In this document: positions 9,247 through 17,417 of the stretch, piece after piece
Position numbering within the stretch: the first letter of the stretch is position 1
Layout: each line of letters opens with the position of its first letter
From: Paraburkholderia aromaticivorans
GTDB lineage: Bacteria > Pseudomonadota > Gammaproteobacteria > Burkholderiales > Burkholderiaceae
Assembly: GCF_012689525.1 (NCBI RefSeq)
Contig: NZ_CP051514.1
Coordinates: forward strand, 2,422,080-2,486,079
Length of the DNA: 64,000 nt
Direction of reading: 5' to 3'
Notes under the pieces: generated by a model
Told to the model about the DNA's origin: nothing
What the model saw: the letters and a program-made list of their open reading frames with translations, nothing else
Database searches by the model: none
Program-made: the position numbers and the translations under genes

Positions 9247-9441
9247 TGTGGAGGGGTCTGGCCGTGAGGCTCGCCCCTATCCCGATTTTGGAAACCCGGA
9301 TCGGGAAACTCGTTTGACTCGCTCACTCAACAAGAACAGGCTGGCATAGCAGGATCAGTCACATGACTAGGATGGCAGAAAGATGTTGACTCATTAATTG
9401 AGGGAGATTAACGAATCGCCTTGACAACCTGCTTGCGAACG

Positions 9442-9469
9442 TTGTCGGACAAAAATTCTGCGATATAAT
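9442..9469 (+). promoter_or_regulatory. Sigma-70-like promoter of the second GntR gene
   Basis: TTGTCG, a 16-bp spacer and a perfect TATAAT. The -10 box abuts the ATG at 9470, so transcripts would begin near the in-frame second ATG (9476). Either the message is leaderless from 9476 or another promoter upstream (TTGACA at 9421) is used. Confidence 0.5.
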
Positions 9470-10174
9470 ATGAAAATGAATACGATCGTGACGCAAAGCC
9501 GAGCGCCTGCCGCTACCCTCCCCGAACTGGATGGCATTGACTTTCCAGCTCAGGTGGCGTCAGAGACGCGGAAACTGATCAATAGGGGAACGCTCGCACC
9601 CGGCTTTCAATTGCGACAGTCGGACCTCGCTGAACGATTCGGCATCAGTCGTGTACCGGTGCGTGAGGCGTTGAAGCTGCTGGCGGCAGAAGGCATAATC
9701 GAACACGATCCGAACCGTGGATTCTTCGTCGCTCAGTTGTCAAGCGATGAGGCCCGACAATTGTATCGGATGCGCCAACTCCTCGAAGCGGAGGTGCTCA
9801 TGACGGTCCAATGGCCGACATCCGCGCAGATCAGGGAATTCAAGATCTTGCTCGCCCGGCTTGAAGAATTGATTCAAGCGGGTAATCGTGAGGGCTGGAT
9901 TGAATTACACCGTGAACTTCACGACAAGATTTTCGACCTCTCGCCTAATAAGGTGTTTAAACGGGAAGTCCTACGATTGATGCGACTCACCGATCGTTAT
10001 CGGGCGCTAGCTGCTGATATTTCAGCGCATCCGCAACATCGTAGCGCTAATATCGAAGCAAGACTCGTGAAGGCTTTGGAGAGCAAAGACCGGGGATTGC
10101 TGCTTGCAACTTATGAGAAAGGGCGGACGGTGGTTCTTGAGGGATTGATGAGAGTGCTTGCGGCCCGGGAATAA
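9470..10174 (+). CDS. GntR-family transcriptional regulator (FCD subfamily), second paralogue
   Basis: A 234-residue protein, paralogous to the regulator at 3813. Shared text includes LINRGTLAPG, LAERFGISRVPVREALKLLA and EHDPNRGFFVAQLSSDEARQLYRMR; the effector domain has the LMRLTDRYRALA block also present in the first copy. The helix-turn-helix is at about residues 45-75 and the FCD domain follows from about 90. It lies next to the porin end of the left catabolic block and faces it. The start could be the second Met given the position of the -10 box. A role as pathway repressor is inferred; the ligand is unknown. Confidence 0.85.
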   Translation: MKMNTIVTQSRAPAATLPELDGIDFPAQVASETRKLINRGTLAPGFQLRQSDLAERFGISRVPVREALKLLAAEGIIEHDPNRGFFVAQLSSDEARQLYRMRQLLEAEVLMTVQWPTSAQIREFKILLARLEELIQAGNREGWIELHRELHDKIFDLSPNKVFKREVLRLMRLTDRYRALAADISAHPQHRSANIEARLVKALESKDRGLLLATYEKGRTVVLEGLMRVLAARE

Positions 10175-10181
10175 ACGAAGA

Positions 10182-10206
10182 AGGACACCCCGAGGGTATC
10201 CTTTTT
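10182..10206. terminator. Bidirectional terminator between GntR and porin
   Basis: AGGACACCC and GGGTATCCT pair around CGA with one mismatch, followed by TTTTT on the plus strand. It separates two convergent genes. Confidence 0.65.
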
Positions 10207-10221
10207 AATGTACAGCCCGCG

Positions 10222-11364
10222 TTAGAACGACGTCAGCAGTCCGAGTTCGGTTACGCTCTGAACCTTGCCGCTGGAAACGATGTTGCCGATTTCAGCAGCA
10301 TAGGCGCCATTCGTATGCTGGTACACACTGGTCAGATAGACCCTCGTGCGCCTCGACAGTGTGTGCGTGCCCTGAACGGCGACTTGATTGACGCGAACGT
10401 TCTTCAGCAGGTTGTTGCCAAATTCGTACGTATACGCCACACCGACATTCACCGCCGACGTCAGATCGTAGCCAGCGCCGGTCGCCAGTGCCGAGATACG
10501 CGCACCCGACTCCGTATTGCGTGCTTGAGCGTATAAGCCCGTTACGGACAGGCCGCCGAACCTGGTACGGGCGCCTGCCGTCAGGTTGGCCAGTCCGCCG
10601 TGGCCGGCGTTGATCAATGGCCAGTTCTGTACCGTGTAAACGACGGTAGCGCGGGTGTCGCCATGACAATACATCAGGGACGCACTCTTGCCCGAGCTAT
10701 TGTTAAAGTCACCGGCCACACCACCCATACTGTACATGACGCCGCCAGAGAATCCGCCGAAGTCATCGCTCATGAACTTGATGGCACTGCTCATGCGCTT
10801 GCCGCCGACGCGATCCCAATCGATGGCGCCCATGCCGTTGGGGATGCCCTGTGCATTGGTAATTGGCGCGAACGGACCGCCGCTGGCATAACCGGGGTGG
10901 CCGACGAGATCGGAGCCGAACGAACCCGTGCGGAAGTTCAGCATACCGCCTGCGATGCCCGTTGCCGGATCGATGCCAGTGATCAAGAAGTCATCGAAAT
11001 TGAAATCGTTCTGACGGCCGAAGCGGACGTCACCGATACCGGCCTTGCCCAAAGCGACCCACGCGGAGTTTTCGAACAACGCGCCGCCCGACTGCGGATC
11101 CAGCTCACCCGTGCTGATGCTGATCATCGAGTCGAGACTGAACGTCGCACGCAGGCCGTTGCCGAGGTCTTCACGACCACGGAAGAAGAACTTCGACGGA
11201 AAGATTGCTGAGTCCTACATCTGGACCAAGCGCTTGCCATTCGAGTTCCCATACACCGCGATGCCTTCATCGAGAAGGCCGCCGATCGTAACACTGCTTT
11301 GTGCCTGAGCACCGCTCACGGCGAGAGCACAAAGACTGAGAGCCATACCAAAACTTTTTCTCAT
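10222..11364 (-). pseudogene. Gram-negative porin (OmpC-like), broken by an amber codon
   Basis: From ATG 11364 the frame gives signal peptide MRKSFGMALSLCALAVSGA followed by QAQSSVTIGGLLDEGI, the usual start of Burkholderiales porins. At 11215-11217 an in-frame TAG falls about 50 codons in. The same frame then continues without further damage through FFFRGREDLGNGLRATFSLD and a complete series of outer-membrane strands, ending in a terminal Phe (LLTSF) as trimeric porins require. A single substitution, probably of CAG (Gln), would explain the loss. It is the last gene of the left block, 99 bp after the flavin reductase, and probably served substrate uptake. Translation from 11127 would lack a signal peptide. 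Confidence 0.85.
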
Positions 11365-11463
11365 AACCAGATTCATCTCCGCCTTATTGTTTTTTATTAG
11401 TATAACTGTTTTTCTATTGCGTGCAGTATGATGCGTGCCGTACCGCCTTCCGAAATTGTTAAA

Positions 11464-12009
11464 TTAGTTTGCCCCCCAGTTGGAGATCCACAGCAAATCA
11501 TGGAAATCGATGGCCTTATTCGTCTGAAATTCGCCGTAGGATCCTTGGGAATACAGCAGCGGCGCCGTTGTGTGGCCATTGATGGCCGTGCCTTCGACAT
11601 GCCCAAAAATCACGGCGTGCGTACCTATCTCGATGATGCGTTCGACGCTGCAATCTAAATTGACCATAGCACTGGCCAAAGCCGGGGCACCCGTCTTAAT
11701 ACGATTCCACGTCCCTGCCTGAAACTTTTCCTGCGGCGAAATCGGTCTCGAGAAACGCTGTGCCAATTCCTGCTCGCTGCGCGCCAGAACGTTGACGACG
11801 AAGTTGCCAGTGGCCTGCACGTGCGCCAGAGACGAGTTCGCACGATTGATACAGACCAGCAGGATAGGGGGCACCGCGCTAACAGACGTCACAGCGGTCG
11901 CGGTCATGCCGGCAAGCGGGCCGTCCGTGTCAGAACCAGTGGTGATCAAACACACGTGCCCGGTCAAACAGCGCATGGCGCGTTTGAATTCAGATTCTTC
12001 TACGCTCAC
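11464..12009 (-). CDS. Flavin reductase (DIM6/NTAB, HpaC-like)
   Basis: A 181-residue protein of the flavin-reductase-like domain family: FKRAMRCLTGHVCLITTG at the start, the flavin-binding GMTATAVTSVSAVPPILLVC segment at about residues 34-53, NFVVNVLARSEQELAQRFS, and a C-terminal HAVIFGHVEG strand. These enzymes use NAD(P)H to reduce free FMN or FAD for a partner monooxygenase. The natural partner here is the acyl-CoA-dehydrogenase-fold oxygenase at 18633, encoded in the opposite block. It lies 98 bp after the RraA-like genes and before the broken porin, with probable co-transcription. Confidence 0.85.
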   Translation of the reverse strand: MSVEESEFKRAMRCLTGHVCLITTGSDTDGPLAGMTATAVTSVSAVPPILLVCINRANSSLAHVQATGNFVVNVLARSEQELAQRFSRPISPQEKFQAGTWNRIKTGAPALASAMVNLDCSVERIIEIGTHAVIFGHVEGTAINGHTTAPLLYSQGSYGEFQTNKAIDFHDLLWISNWGAN

Positions 12010-12107
12010 TTCACCTTCCTAATCATAAAAACTAGACGGACAAGATGATAGGGTGGTTATCTTTACTGACACCACCTCATGCGATAGACCCGCAAGTCTC
12101 AGCCGGT

Positions 12108-12779
12108 TTACTGGTCCCAACCGAAGATACTGAGCGTGCTCACGCCCGCCTCTAGTCGCTTCATCTGATGTGCTTCTGCAGCTTCGCGTGCTTCCGATGC
12201 TGTGATCGCCTCGGCGATTCGCTCCCGCGGAATGCACACGACACCGTCTTCATCACCCACGATCAGGTCACCTGCATTTACCGTCACGTCGTCGAACCGA
12301 GTCGGGGCGTTGATCCAACCTCTGGCACCGAAATCTTTTCCCGTGCCACGGATACAAAGTCCGCGAGCGAAAACCGGAAAACCGATCTCGGACAACAGTC
12401 GCTGATCGCGAACACAGCCGTTAATGACGAGACCGGCAAGCCCGCGAACTTTTGCGGCCGTTGACATGATCTCGCCCCAGTACCCATGCTCATACGCTTC
12501 GCTTACAGAGACGACCAGAACATCTCCCGGTTCGGCTGAGTAAATCGCACGGTGAAGCCAGAGGTTATCGCCACCGGGCGAATGGACGGTCACGGCGGGT
12601 CCGCAAATCTTGAATCCTGGCGCGACGGGCTTAATTTCATAAGGAAGGACTCCGATCTTTCCGGCAGCCTCGTGAAGCGTTGCTGCCGGCAGTTTTGCGG
12701 CGGCGTTAATCAGAGTGATGTCCGGTCGCCGGATATCGAGGCGCGTGGTCTCGTGACGATTGAAAAGCGGTCCCGTCAT
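12108..12779 (-). CDS. RraA/CHA-aldolase-like protein 1
   Basis: A 223-residue member of the RraA-like fold, which includes 4-carboxy-4-hydroxy-2-oxoadipate (CHA) aldolase / oxaloacetate decarboxylase of the protocatechuate 4,5-cleavage pathway. The signature GLAGLVINGCVRD at about 113-125 keeps the Arg-Asp pair that binds pyruvate and the metal, but has Asn where the usual motif has Asp. It overlaps the stop of the next gene upstream by four bases (ATGA), implying translational coupling. It is the last of three consecutive paralogues. A role in the final retro-aldol step is inferred from the neighbours. Confidence 0.8.
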   Translation of the reverse strand: MTGPLFNRHETTRLDIRRPDITLINAAAKLPAATLHEAAGKIGVLPYEIKPVAPGFKICGPAVTVHSPGGDNLWLHRAIYSAEPGDVLVVSVSEAYEHGYWGEIMSTAAKVRGLAGLVINGCVRDQRLLSEIGFPVFARGLCIRGTGKDFGARGWINAPTRFDDVTVNAGDLIVGDEDGVVCIPRERIAEAITASEAREAAEAHQMKRLEAGVSTLSIFGWDQ

Positions 12780-13453
12780 GCTTTTTCTCCGATCCGGCGT
12801 GTTTGCAGTTGGTGGTACTTGAACTGCTTGCGAGCCTCGTCCAGGCGCATACCTGTTGCAACAGCCTCACGGATTGCCTTCTCGGCGGCATCGATTTCTT
12901 CAGCAGCAGCAAGCACGCGCTCTTCGTGTTCCTTCGGAATCGAGATCACGCCGTCAGCGTCACCGCGTAGCAGATCGCCAGGAGCAACACGCACGTTACC
13001 GATATTCACCGGAACGTTGGTGGCTTCGACCTGAACGCGATCCTTGCCCGTTCGCATCCAGTTGTCCTTGGAGAAAACCGGGTAGCCGAGCGACAGGCAG
13101 AGGTGTACGTCGCGGTTGACGCCGTCGATCACGGTACCGGCGATACCACGGCGATGAGCGATCTCGGTCAGGATGTCGCCCCATACCGTTGCGTCTTCGC
13201 GACCGCCGTTGTCGAGGACGATGACCGAGCCGGGCGGAACGTCGTCGATGAAGTCACCCACGGTGCCTGCGGGCGATGCGGCCGGGCCGTAGAGAATTGT
13301 GAAGGCCCGACCGGCCATACGGAACGACGAATCATGCGGCTTGATCTTGTAGCACTGACCGTTCAGGCCGATGCGGTCCAGTGCGTCGCTCAGGGTAGCC
13401 GTTTCGAGTTTCGCTGCGCGCGCAACGTTCGTGTCTTGTTCGATTTCCGACAT
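12776..13453 (-). CDS. RraA/CHA-aldolase-like protein 2
   Basis: A 225-residue paralogue of its two neighbours. The signature GIAGTVIDGVNRD (about 103-115) is complete, with Asp110 and the Arg114-Asp115 pair; WGDILTEIAHRRG precedes it as in true aldolases. A C-terminal helical extension (AAAEEIDAAEKAIREAVATG) is typical of CHA/HMG aldolases and absent from RNase-E regulator RraA. It starts 2 bp after the third paralogue ends and overlaps the first by 4 bp. Among the three it has one of the two complete active-site motifs. Likely reaction: cleavage of CHA or a related hydroxy-oxo acid to pyruvate and oxaloacetate. Confidence 0.82.
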   Translation of the reverse strand: MSEIEQDTNVARAAKLETATLSDALDRIGLNGQCYKIKPHDSSFRMAGRAFTILYGPAASPAGTVGDFIDDVPPGSVIVLDNGGREDATVWGDILTEIAHRRGIAGTVIDGVNRDVHLCLSLGYPVFSKDNWMRTGKDRVQVEATNVPVNIGNVRVAPGDLLRGDADGVISIPKEHEERVLAAAEEIDAAEKAIREAVATGMRLDEARKQFKYHQLQTRRIGEKA

Positions 13454-13455
13454 GG

Positions 13456-14118
13456 TTAATCCTTAAGCATAAGTTCGTAGTTTCCGCCCATGACTTCATG
13501 GATCGGCGTGCCCGCCAATACGGCCTTCGCCATCAAGGCTTCGCGTGCCACGATCGATTCGGCAGTCTCGATCACCTTGGCGATGTTTACGTGGCTGATG
13601 AAGATCACGGCGCTGCTATCCGCGATCACGTAGTCGCCGGCTTCTACCGAGACCCTGAACACTTCAACCGGAACGTTCACACCTTTTTCGACGATACGAC
13701 CACGAGCGGTGAGGGCGGTGAACTCATTCGCGAACACCGGCAGTCCCATCTCGCGGGATTCATCGATGTCGCGAACCGGACCGTCCGCGATCACGCCAGC
13801 GATCCCGCGAACCTTGGCGCCCAACGACAGGATGCCGCCCCACGAACCGGCTTCAATACCGGTACGCTGCTCGACAACGATCACATCGTCGGAGCCGCCG
13901 AGTTCGATGGCCGTGGTGCCCAGATGACGCGGCGCCCCCGGAGGCGGATCGCCAACACCGAGTTTCATCGTGATAACGCGACCGGCAATGCGCTTCGTGC
14001 CTGAGGCTTGGGCGACGCCGCTCACGACGCCGGACAAGCCGAGTTTGTCCAGTGCGTCCGATACAGCGCAGCAGTCCAACCGACGAAGGCGGTGGACATA
14101 TTCGTCTTTGGTTGCCAT
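13456..14118 (-). CDS. RraA/CHA-aldolase-like protein 3
   Basis: A 220-residue paralogue, first of the three in transcription order, 15 bp after the extradiol dioxygenase gene. The signature GIAGVIADGPVRD (about 105-117) is complete with Asp112, Arg116 and Asp117. The glycine-rich SGTKRIAGRVITMKLG and GSWGGILSLGAKV segments fit the RraA-like fold. It diverges enough from the other two to suggest a different substrate or a hetero-oligomer, but nothing in the sequence decides between these. The product is cytoplasmic. Confidence 0.82.
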   Translation of the reverse strand: MATKDEYVHRLRRLDCCAVSDALDKLGLSGVVSGVAQASGTKRIAGRVITMKLGVGDPPPGAPRHLGTTAIELGGSDDVIVVEQRTGIEAGSWGGILSLGAKVRGIAGVIADGPVRDIDESREMGLPVFANEFTALTARGRIVEKGVNVPVEVFRVSVEAGDYVIADSSAVIFISHVNIAKVIETAESIVAREALMAKAVLAGTPIHEVMGGNYELMLKD

Positions 14119-14133
14119 ATATTTGATATTTCC

Positions 14134-15135
14134 TTATTCGGGCTGGGGCTTCCAGTACACAAAGCCCATCGCGTTGCCAGTACCGGCCTCGCTGCGATAG
14201 CAGGGCACGTAATCGACCACCGTCATGTTGAAGCCAAGTTCATCCATCATGCCGGCGACGGGAATCCAGTTCTTGATTTCCGAAGTGCCCGCCTGGAAGA
14301 TCTCTTCGCCCAACGCGAACACCGGCGTGAGATCGTGCTTTTTCATCGCGTCGAGTACCAGATTGTCAACGCGCTCATCGATGACAAAGTGCGTAAGACC
14401 ACCGGAGGCGATGACAGCCACTCGTGCGTCCGAATCCCACGATTCGATTGCGCGAGCAATCGATGCACCGAAGGCGTGGCAGCGTGCGAGTGTCGGCTGA
14501 TTCGGCGGATAGAACGTATTGACGAACACCGGCACGGTCGGAACGACCTGGTCTTTCATCAACTGGCGGAACACGAAGCCGTATGCATGCGGTGTTTCCG
14601 TTTCCGACAAGCGGCTGAGTGCGGCCACGTCGAAGTTGTCGACGATCGCGCTCTTGATGATGTGCTTTGCAAGTTCGGGAACGCCTTCATGCGTGGCAGC
14701 TTCCGGCTTGTAACCCGGCATCGAATGACGCACGCCCGGAGGCATTTGCATCAATTTATCGTGGCTGATCATGTTGTTCACGATCGTCGGGCCGTGCATC
14801 ACGCCAAATGCGGGAATGCAATCCGTGGTGAAGATTTCCATCTGATCGTTGCCGACAATGACAACGAAGTCAGGTTTGACTTCAGCCAGCACGCGCGCCA
14901 TTTCCTCGATAGCCGCCCGGCACTGAGCGTGCCGCTCCTTCCACTTCTCGGGCGTGATCTGGTCCGCGAGGTTTTCGTTACGCCGATATTCGACGAGTTC
15001 ATCGAAGGCCCATTCGCGGCCCTCGAAGTCATGCTTGGTCAGTCGATCATCGGGTACGCGAGCGCCCCAGGTCTCAGGTGGCGTGATGAGCATGGGGCCG
15101 TGCGACGTTCCCATTCCCAATACGATTTTTGCCAT
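14134..15135 (-). CDS. Class III extradiol ring-cleavage dioxygenase, LigB-type
   Basis: A 333-residue protein of the LigB superfamily (catalytic subunit of protocatechuate 4,5-dioxygenase and gallate dioxygenase). Expected iron and acid-base features are present: GTSHGPML with His12 near the N-terminus, VIVGNDQMEIF, TPHAYGFVF, NTFYPPNQPTLARCHAFG, and SGGLTHF with a late histidine. The start at 15135 is chosen because homology begins at MAKIVLGMGTSHGP. No separate LigA-type small subunit is adjacent. It lies between the LigJ-like hydratase and three aldolase-like genes, matching the step order of protocatechuate/gallate meta-cleavage. The exact diol substrate is not known. Confidence 0.85.
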   Translation of the reverse strand: MAKIVLGMGTSHGPMLITPPETWGARVPDDRLTKHDFEGREWAFDELVEYRRNENLADQITPEKWKERHAQCRAAIEEMARVLAEVKPDFVVIVGNDQMEIFTTDCIPAFGVMHGPTIVNNMISHDKLMQMPPGVRHSMPGYKPEAATHEGVPELAKHIIKSAIVDNFDVAALSRLSETETPHAYGFVFRQLMKDQVVPTVPVFVNTFYPPNQPTLARCHAFGASIARAIESWDSDARVAVIASGGLTHFVIDERVDNLVLDAMKKHDLTPVFALGEEIFQAGTSEIKNWIPVAGMMDELGFNMTVVDYVPCYRSEAGTGNAMGFVYWKPQPE

Positions 15136-15161
15136 GATATAAAGTCCTGTGGCCGCCGGGA

Positions 15162-16175
15162 TTATTCGTAATCCGCAAGGTTGAGCTTGAAGAAGTCGCG
15201 AGCGTTGCCGAAGAAAATCGCATTCTTCTCTGCCTGCGAGAGCCAGTCGAAGCCTTCGATGTACGGCTTGATGTCGTCGAAGGTGCGGCCGGTGTCCGGG
15301 TTGATAGCCGAACCCACGCCCGGGCACTCGGCGCCGAACATGCAGCGGTCAGCGCCAACCGTCTTGATCAGCAGACGCAGCGATTCTTCCGAGTAGAGGA
15401 CGGTGTCGTAGTACAGGTTACGCATGCCGTCGAGGAAGTTGCGGCCGGCGCGCGAAGCGCCTGACTGGAAACGGCCGATCTGGTAGGGAATCGAACCGCC
15501 GCCGTGCGACACCATGATCTTCAGATTCGGGAAGTCCTTGAAGACGTTCGAGTTGACGAGGTTGAACACCGCGATGGTTTCTTCGTTGATGAAGTGAACG
15601 GTGTACGGCGAACGTGCCGAGTGCGAGCCGGTAGCGTGGATGTGGGCCGGCACGTCGAGTTCACACAGCTTTTCGTACAGCGGGTACCAGTAACGGTCAC
15701 CGAGGCCCGGGGCCTCGACACCGCTGTTTTCGAACGGGTCCGGATTCAGCATCACGCCCTTGAAGCCGAGTTCCTTGATGCAGCGTTCGAGTTCCGGCAG
15801 CACGACTTCGATCGGGTCGCCCGACACTTGCGGCAGGCCGCCGATACCGATGAACCGCTTCGGCAGCAACTTGACCGTGCGCGAGATAATGTTGTTGGTT
15901 TCTTCCGTGAACCAGTGCACGAGTTTGCCCGGCTTCTGGCTGTGCATCATCTGGAACGGACGCGGCGACATCAGCTGGACGTTCGTGCCGACGCGGTCGA
16001 GCATGTCGAGGTGGCCGACGGGTGCCATTTCCTTCTTGTTGGCGTAGTGCAGAATTTCTTCGTCGGTCACTTCCGGCATCTTGCGACCGTGTTCGCCGCG
16101 ATGCGACAGAATGTGTGCCTTGTATACCCACAATTCTGCGGGTGCGCTGACGTGACCGTGGCAATCGATAATCAC
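15162..16175 (-). CDS. Amidohydrolase-2 family, LigJ-like (4-oxalomesaconate hydratase type)
   Basis: A 337-residue TIM-barrel metal enzyme starting MIIDCHGHVSAP, with the DCHGH metal motif. The centre reads GVMLNPDPFENSGVEAPGLG, then DRYWYPLYEKLCELDVPAHI and HATGS, and later KIMVSHGGGSIPYQIGRF. These blocks match LigJ, which hydrates 4-oxalomesaconate to CHA, more than they match the related decarboxylase ACMSD. A late FGAECPG replaces the GSD metal-ligand region common in the superfamily. It sits between reductase and extradiol dioxygenase, 26 bp from the latter. It is the best anchor for a LigJ-LigK type lower pathway here. Confidence 0.78.
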   Translation of the reverse strand: MIIDCHGHVSAPAELWVYKAHILSHRGEHGRKMPEVTDEEILHYANKKEMAPVGHLDMLDRVGTNVQLMSPRPFQMMHSQKPGKLVHWFTEETNNIISRTVKLLPKRFIGIGGLPQVSGDPIEVVLPELERCIKELGFKGVMLNPDPFENSGVEAPGLGDRYWYPLYEKLCELDVPAHIHATGSHSARSPYTVHFINEETIAVFNLVNSNVFKDFPNLKIMVSHGGGSIPYQIGRFQSGASRAGRNFLDGMRNLYYDTVLYSEESLRLLIKTVGADRCMFGAECPGVGSAINPDTGRTFDDIKPYIEGFDWLSQAEKNAIFFGNARDFFKLNLADYE

Positions 16176-16223
16176 TTACTTGTCTCCTAAACTAACGTGT
16201 GCCGATAGGCACGCCTATGTTTC

Positions 16224-17180
16224 TTAAAGATCGAGGACGAGACGATCGCCCTTGCAGCCGGAACAGCAGATAATCATCGTCTTGTTCGAAGCCTTCTCGG
16301 GCTCCGAGAGAATGGCGTCGCGGTGGTCCGGCTCGCCTTGCAGCACGCGGACTTCACATGCGCCGCATACGCCTTCTTCACACGAATACGAAATCGGTAC
16401 ACCGGCATCACGCACGACGTTGAGAATCGTTTTGCCCTGCGGGACGGTCAGCGTCTTGCCGCTCTTGCGCAGTTCAACGACGAAGTTGCCATCGAGTGCG
16501 GCTTCGTGCTTGGCACTGAAGTACTCGACGTGGACTTGTTCCGGGGGCAACCTGTTGCAGGCCTTTTCGAATGCTTCAAGCATCGGGCCGGGGCCGCAGC
16601 AGTAGAAGTGGGCCGACCCCGGCTCCTGCTTCACGACGTCCGCGATATTGAGGAATGCGCCGACTTCGGCATCGACGTGAACGACCGAACCTTCGAACGT
16701 CTTCAATTCTTCGGCGTAGGCGACGTCGACCCGGTCTCGGCACGAATAATAGATACGCGGCGACTTTCCGATTTCCTTCAGGCGACGCGCCATACACAGA
16801 ATAGGCGTGATCCCGATACCACCGGCAACCAGAACCGTGTGCTCAGCGTCTTCGTCGAGAGGGAAGTTGTTGCGCGGGGTTTCGACCTGCACGAGGTCGC
16901 CGACACGCATCGTTTCGTGGATGTAGCGGGAGCCACCACGCGACCGCGGGTCGAGTTTGACGCCGATGACGTACGAACGCTGCGTCAGGCTATTGCTGGA
17001 CTGAAGGAGGGAGTACTGACGCGTCAATCCGTTCGGCAGGAACAGTGCGACGTGCGAACCCGCGTCGGCCGCGGGCAGACGCTCGCCTTCGGGGTCTTCA
17101 AATGTCAGAGCCAGCGTGTTGCGCGCCAAATATTGACTCGCTGTTAAGCGCAGAGTCATCACATCATGAACTTCGGTCAT
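16224..17180 (-). CDS. Phthalate-dioxygenase-reductase-type oxygenase reductase
   Basis: A 318-residue electron-transfer protein of the class IA (PDR/VanB) type: FMN domain with TRQYSLLQSS, NAD domain with VLVAGGIGITPILCMARRL and FYCCGPGPMLEAFEKAC, and a C-terminal plant-type 2Fe-2S domain with YSCEEGVCGACEVRVL and a later CCSGC. It would pass electrons from NADH to the Rieske oxygenases encoded at 20198 and 24519, neither of which has its own reductase. The start at 17180 has GGAGGTGAC directly upstream. First gene of the left block; the promoter lies in 17181-17417. Confidence 0.9.
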   Translation of the reverse strand: MTEVHDVMTLRLTASQYLARNTLALTFEDPEGERLPAADAGSHVALFLPNGLTRQYSLLQSSNSLTQRSYVIGVKLDPRSRGGSRYIHETMRVGDLVQVETPRNNFPLDEDAEHTVLVAGGIGITPILCMARRLKEIGKSPRIYYSCRDRVDVAYAEELKTFEGSVVHVDAEVGAFLNIADVVKQEPGSAHFYCCGPGPMLEAFEKACNRLPPEQVHVEYFSAKHEAALDGNFVVELRKSGKTLTVPQGKTILNVVRDAGVPISYSCEEGVCGACEVRVLQGEPDHRDAILSEPEKASNKTMIICCSGCKGDRLVLDL

Positions 17181-17417
17181 GTCACCTCCAAAATCGTAGA
17201 ACGCACGGAACCCCGTCAATGGTGCGCAAGCATTACACATCACGTTTTCTCAGGTACCGGCTTGTTGCATCGCAATCACCAATCATCGAAAGTCTCTCTC
17301 AACCCATTTGACGAAGAATTCTTTTTTGCATATTATTTGGGCTAGACAGAAAAAAGTCAAAGGCTCTTCAGAGCAAAACAGGCGACATCAGATAGGGTAT
17401 TCCCTTAAGGAGGAGAA
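17181..17417. promoter_or_regulatory. Divergent promoter region of the two catabolic blocks
   Basis: A 237-bp AT-richer interval between divergently read first genes. It contains TTGCATATTA at 17326-17335, related to the candidate GntR operator, and the right block begins with a strong AAGGAGGAG ribosome-binding site at 17407. No clear -35/-10 pair was assigned with confidence. Joint control of both blocks from here is likely by position. Confidence 0.5.

Larger units (their letters stand above)
7415..9286 (+). mobile_element. Group II intron, class IIC
   Basis: The 5' end GTGTGCCGAGCATGCGC matches the GUGYG start and the GUGUGCCxGGCAUGxG opening of class IIC introns. Domain I-like text with GTGAGGGGCTAGCGAAACACG follows. 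An LtrA-type protein is encoded inside, and near the 3' end a domain V hairpin with a CGC triad lies at 9213-9246. The 3' boundary near 9286 is approximate. It sits immediately behind a transcription terminator. The encoded protein is frameshifted, so mobility would need another source of maturase. Confidence 0.75.

Noticed and set aside
6177..11217. In-frame TAG codons in two genes as a sign of amber recoding
   Set aside because: Other genes use TAG as a normal stop, no suppressor tRNA is visible, and the chemoreceptor has frameshifts as well, so plain pseudogene decay is the simpler reading.
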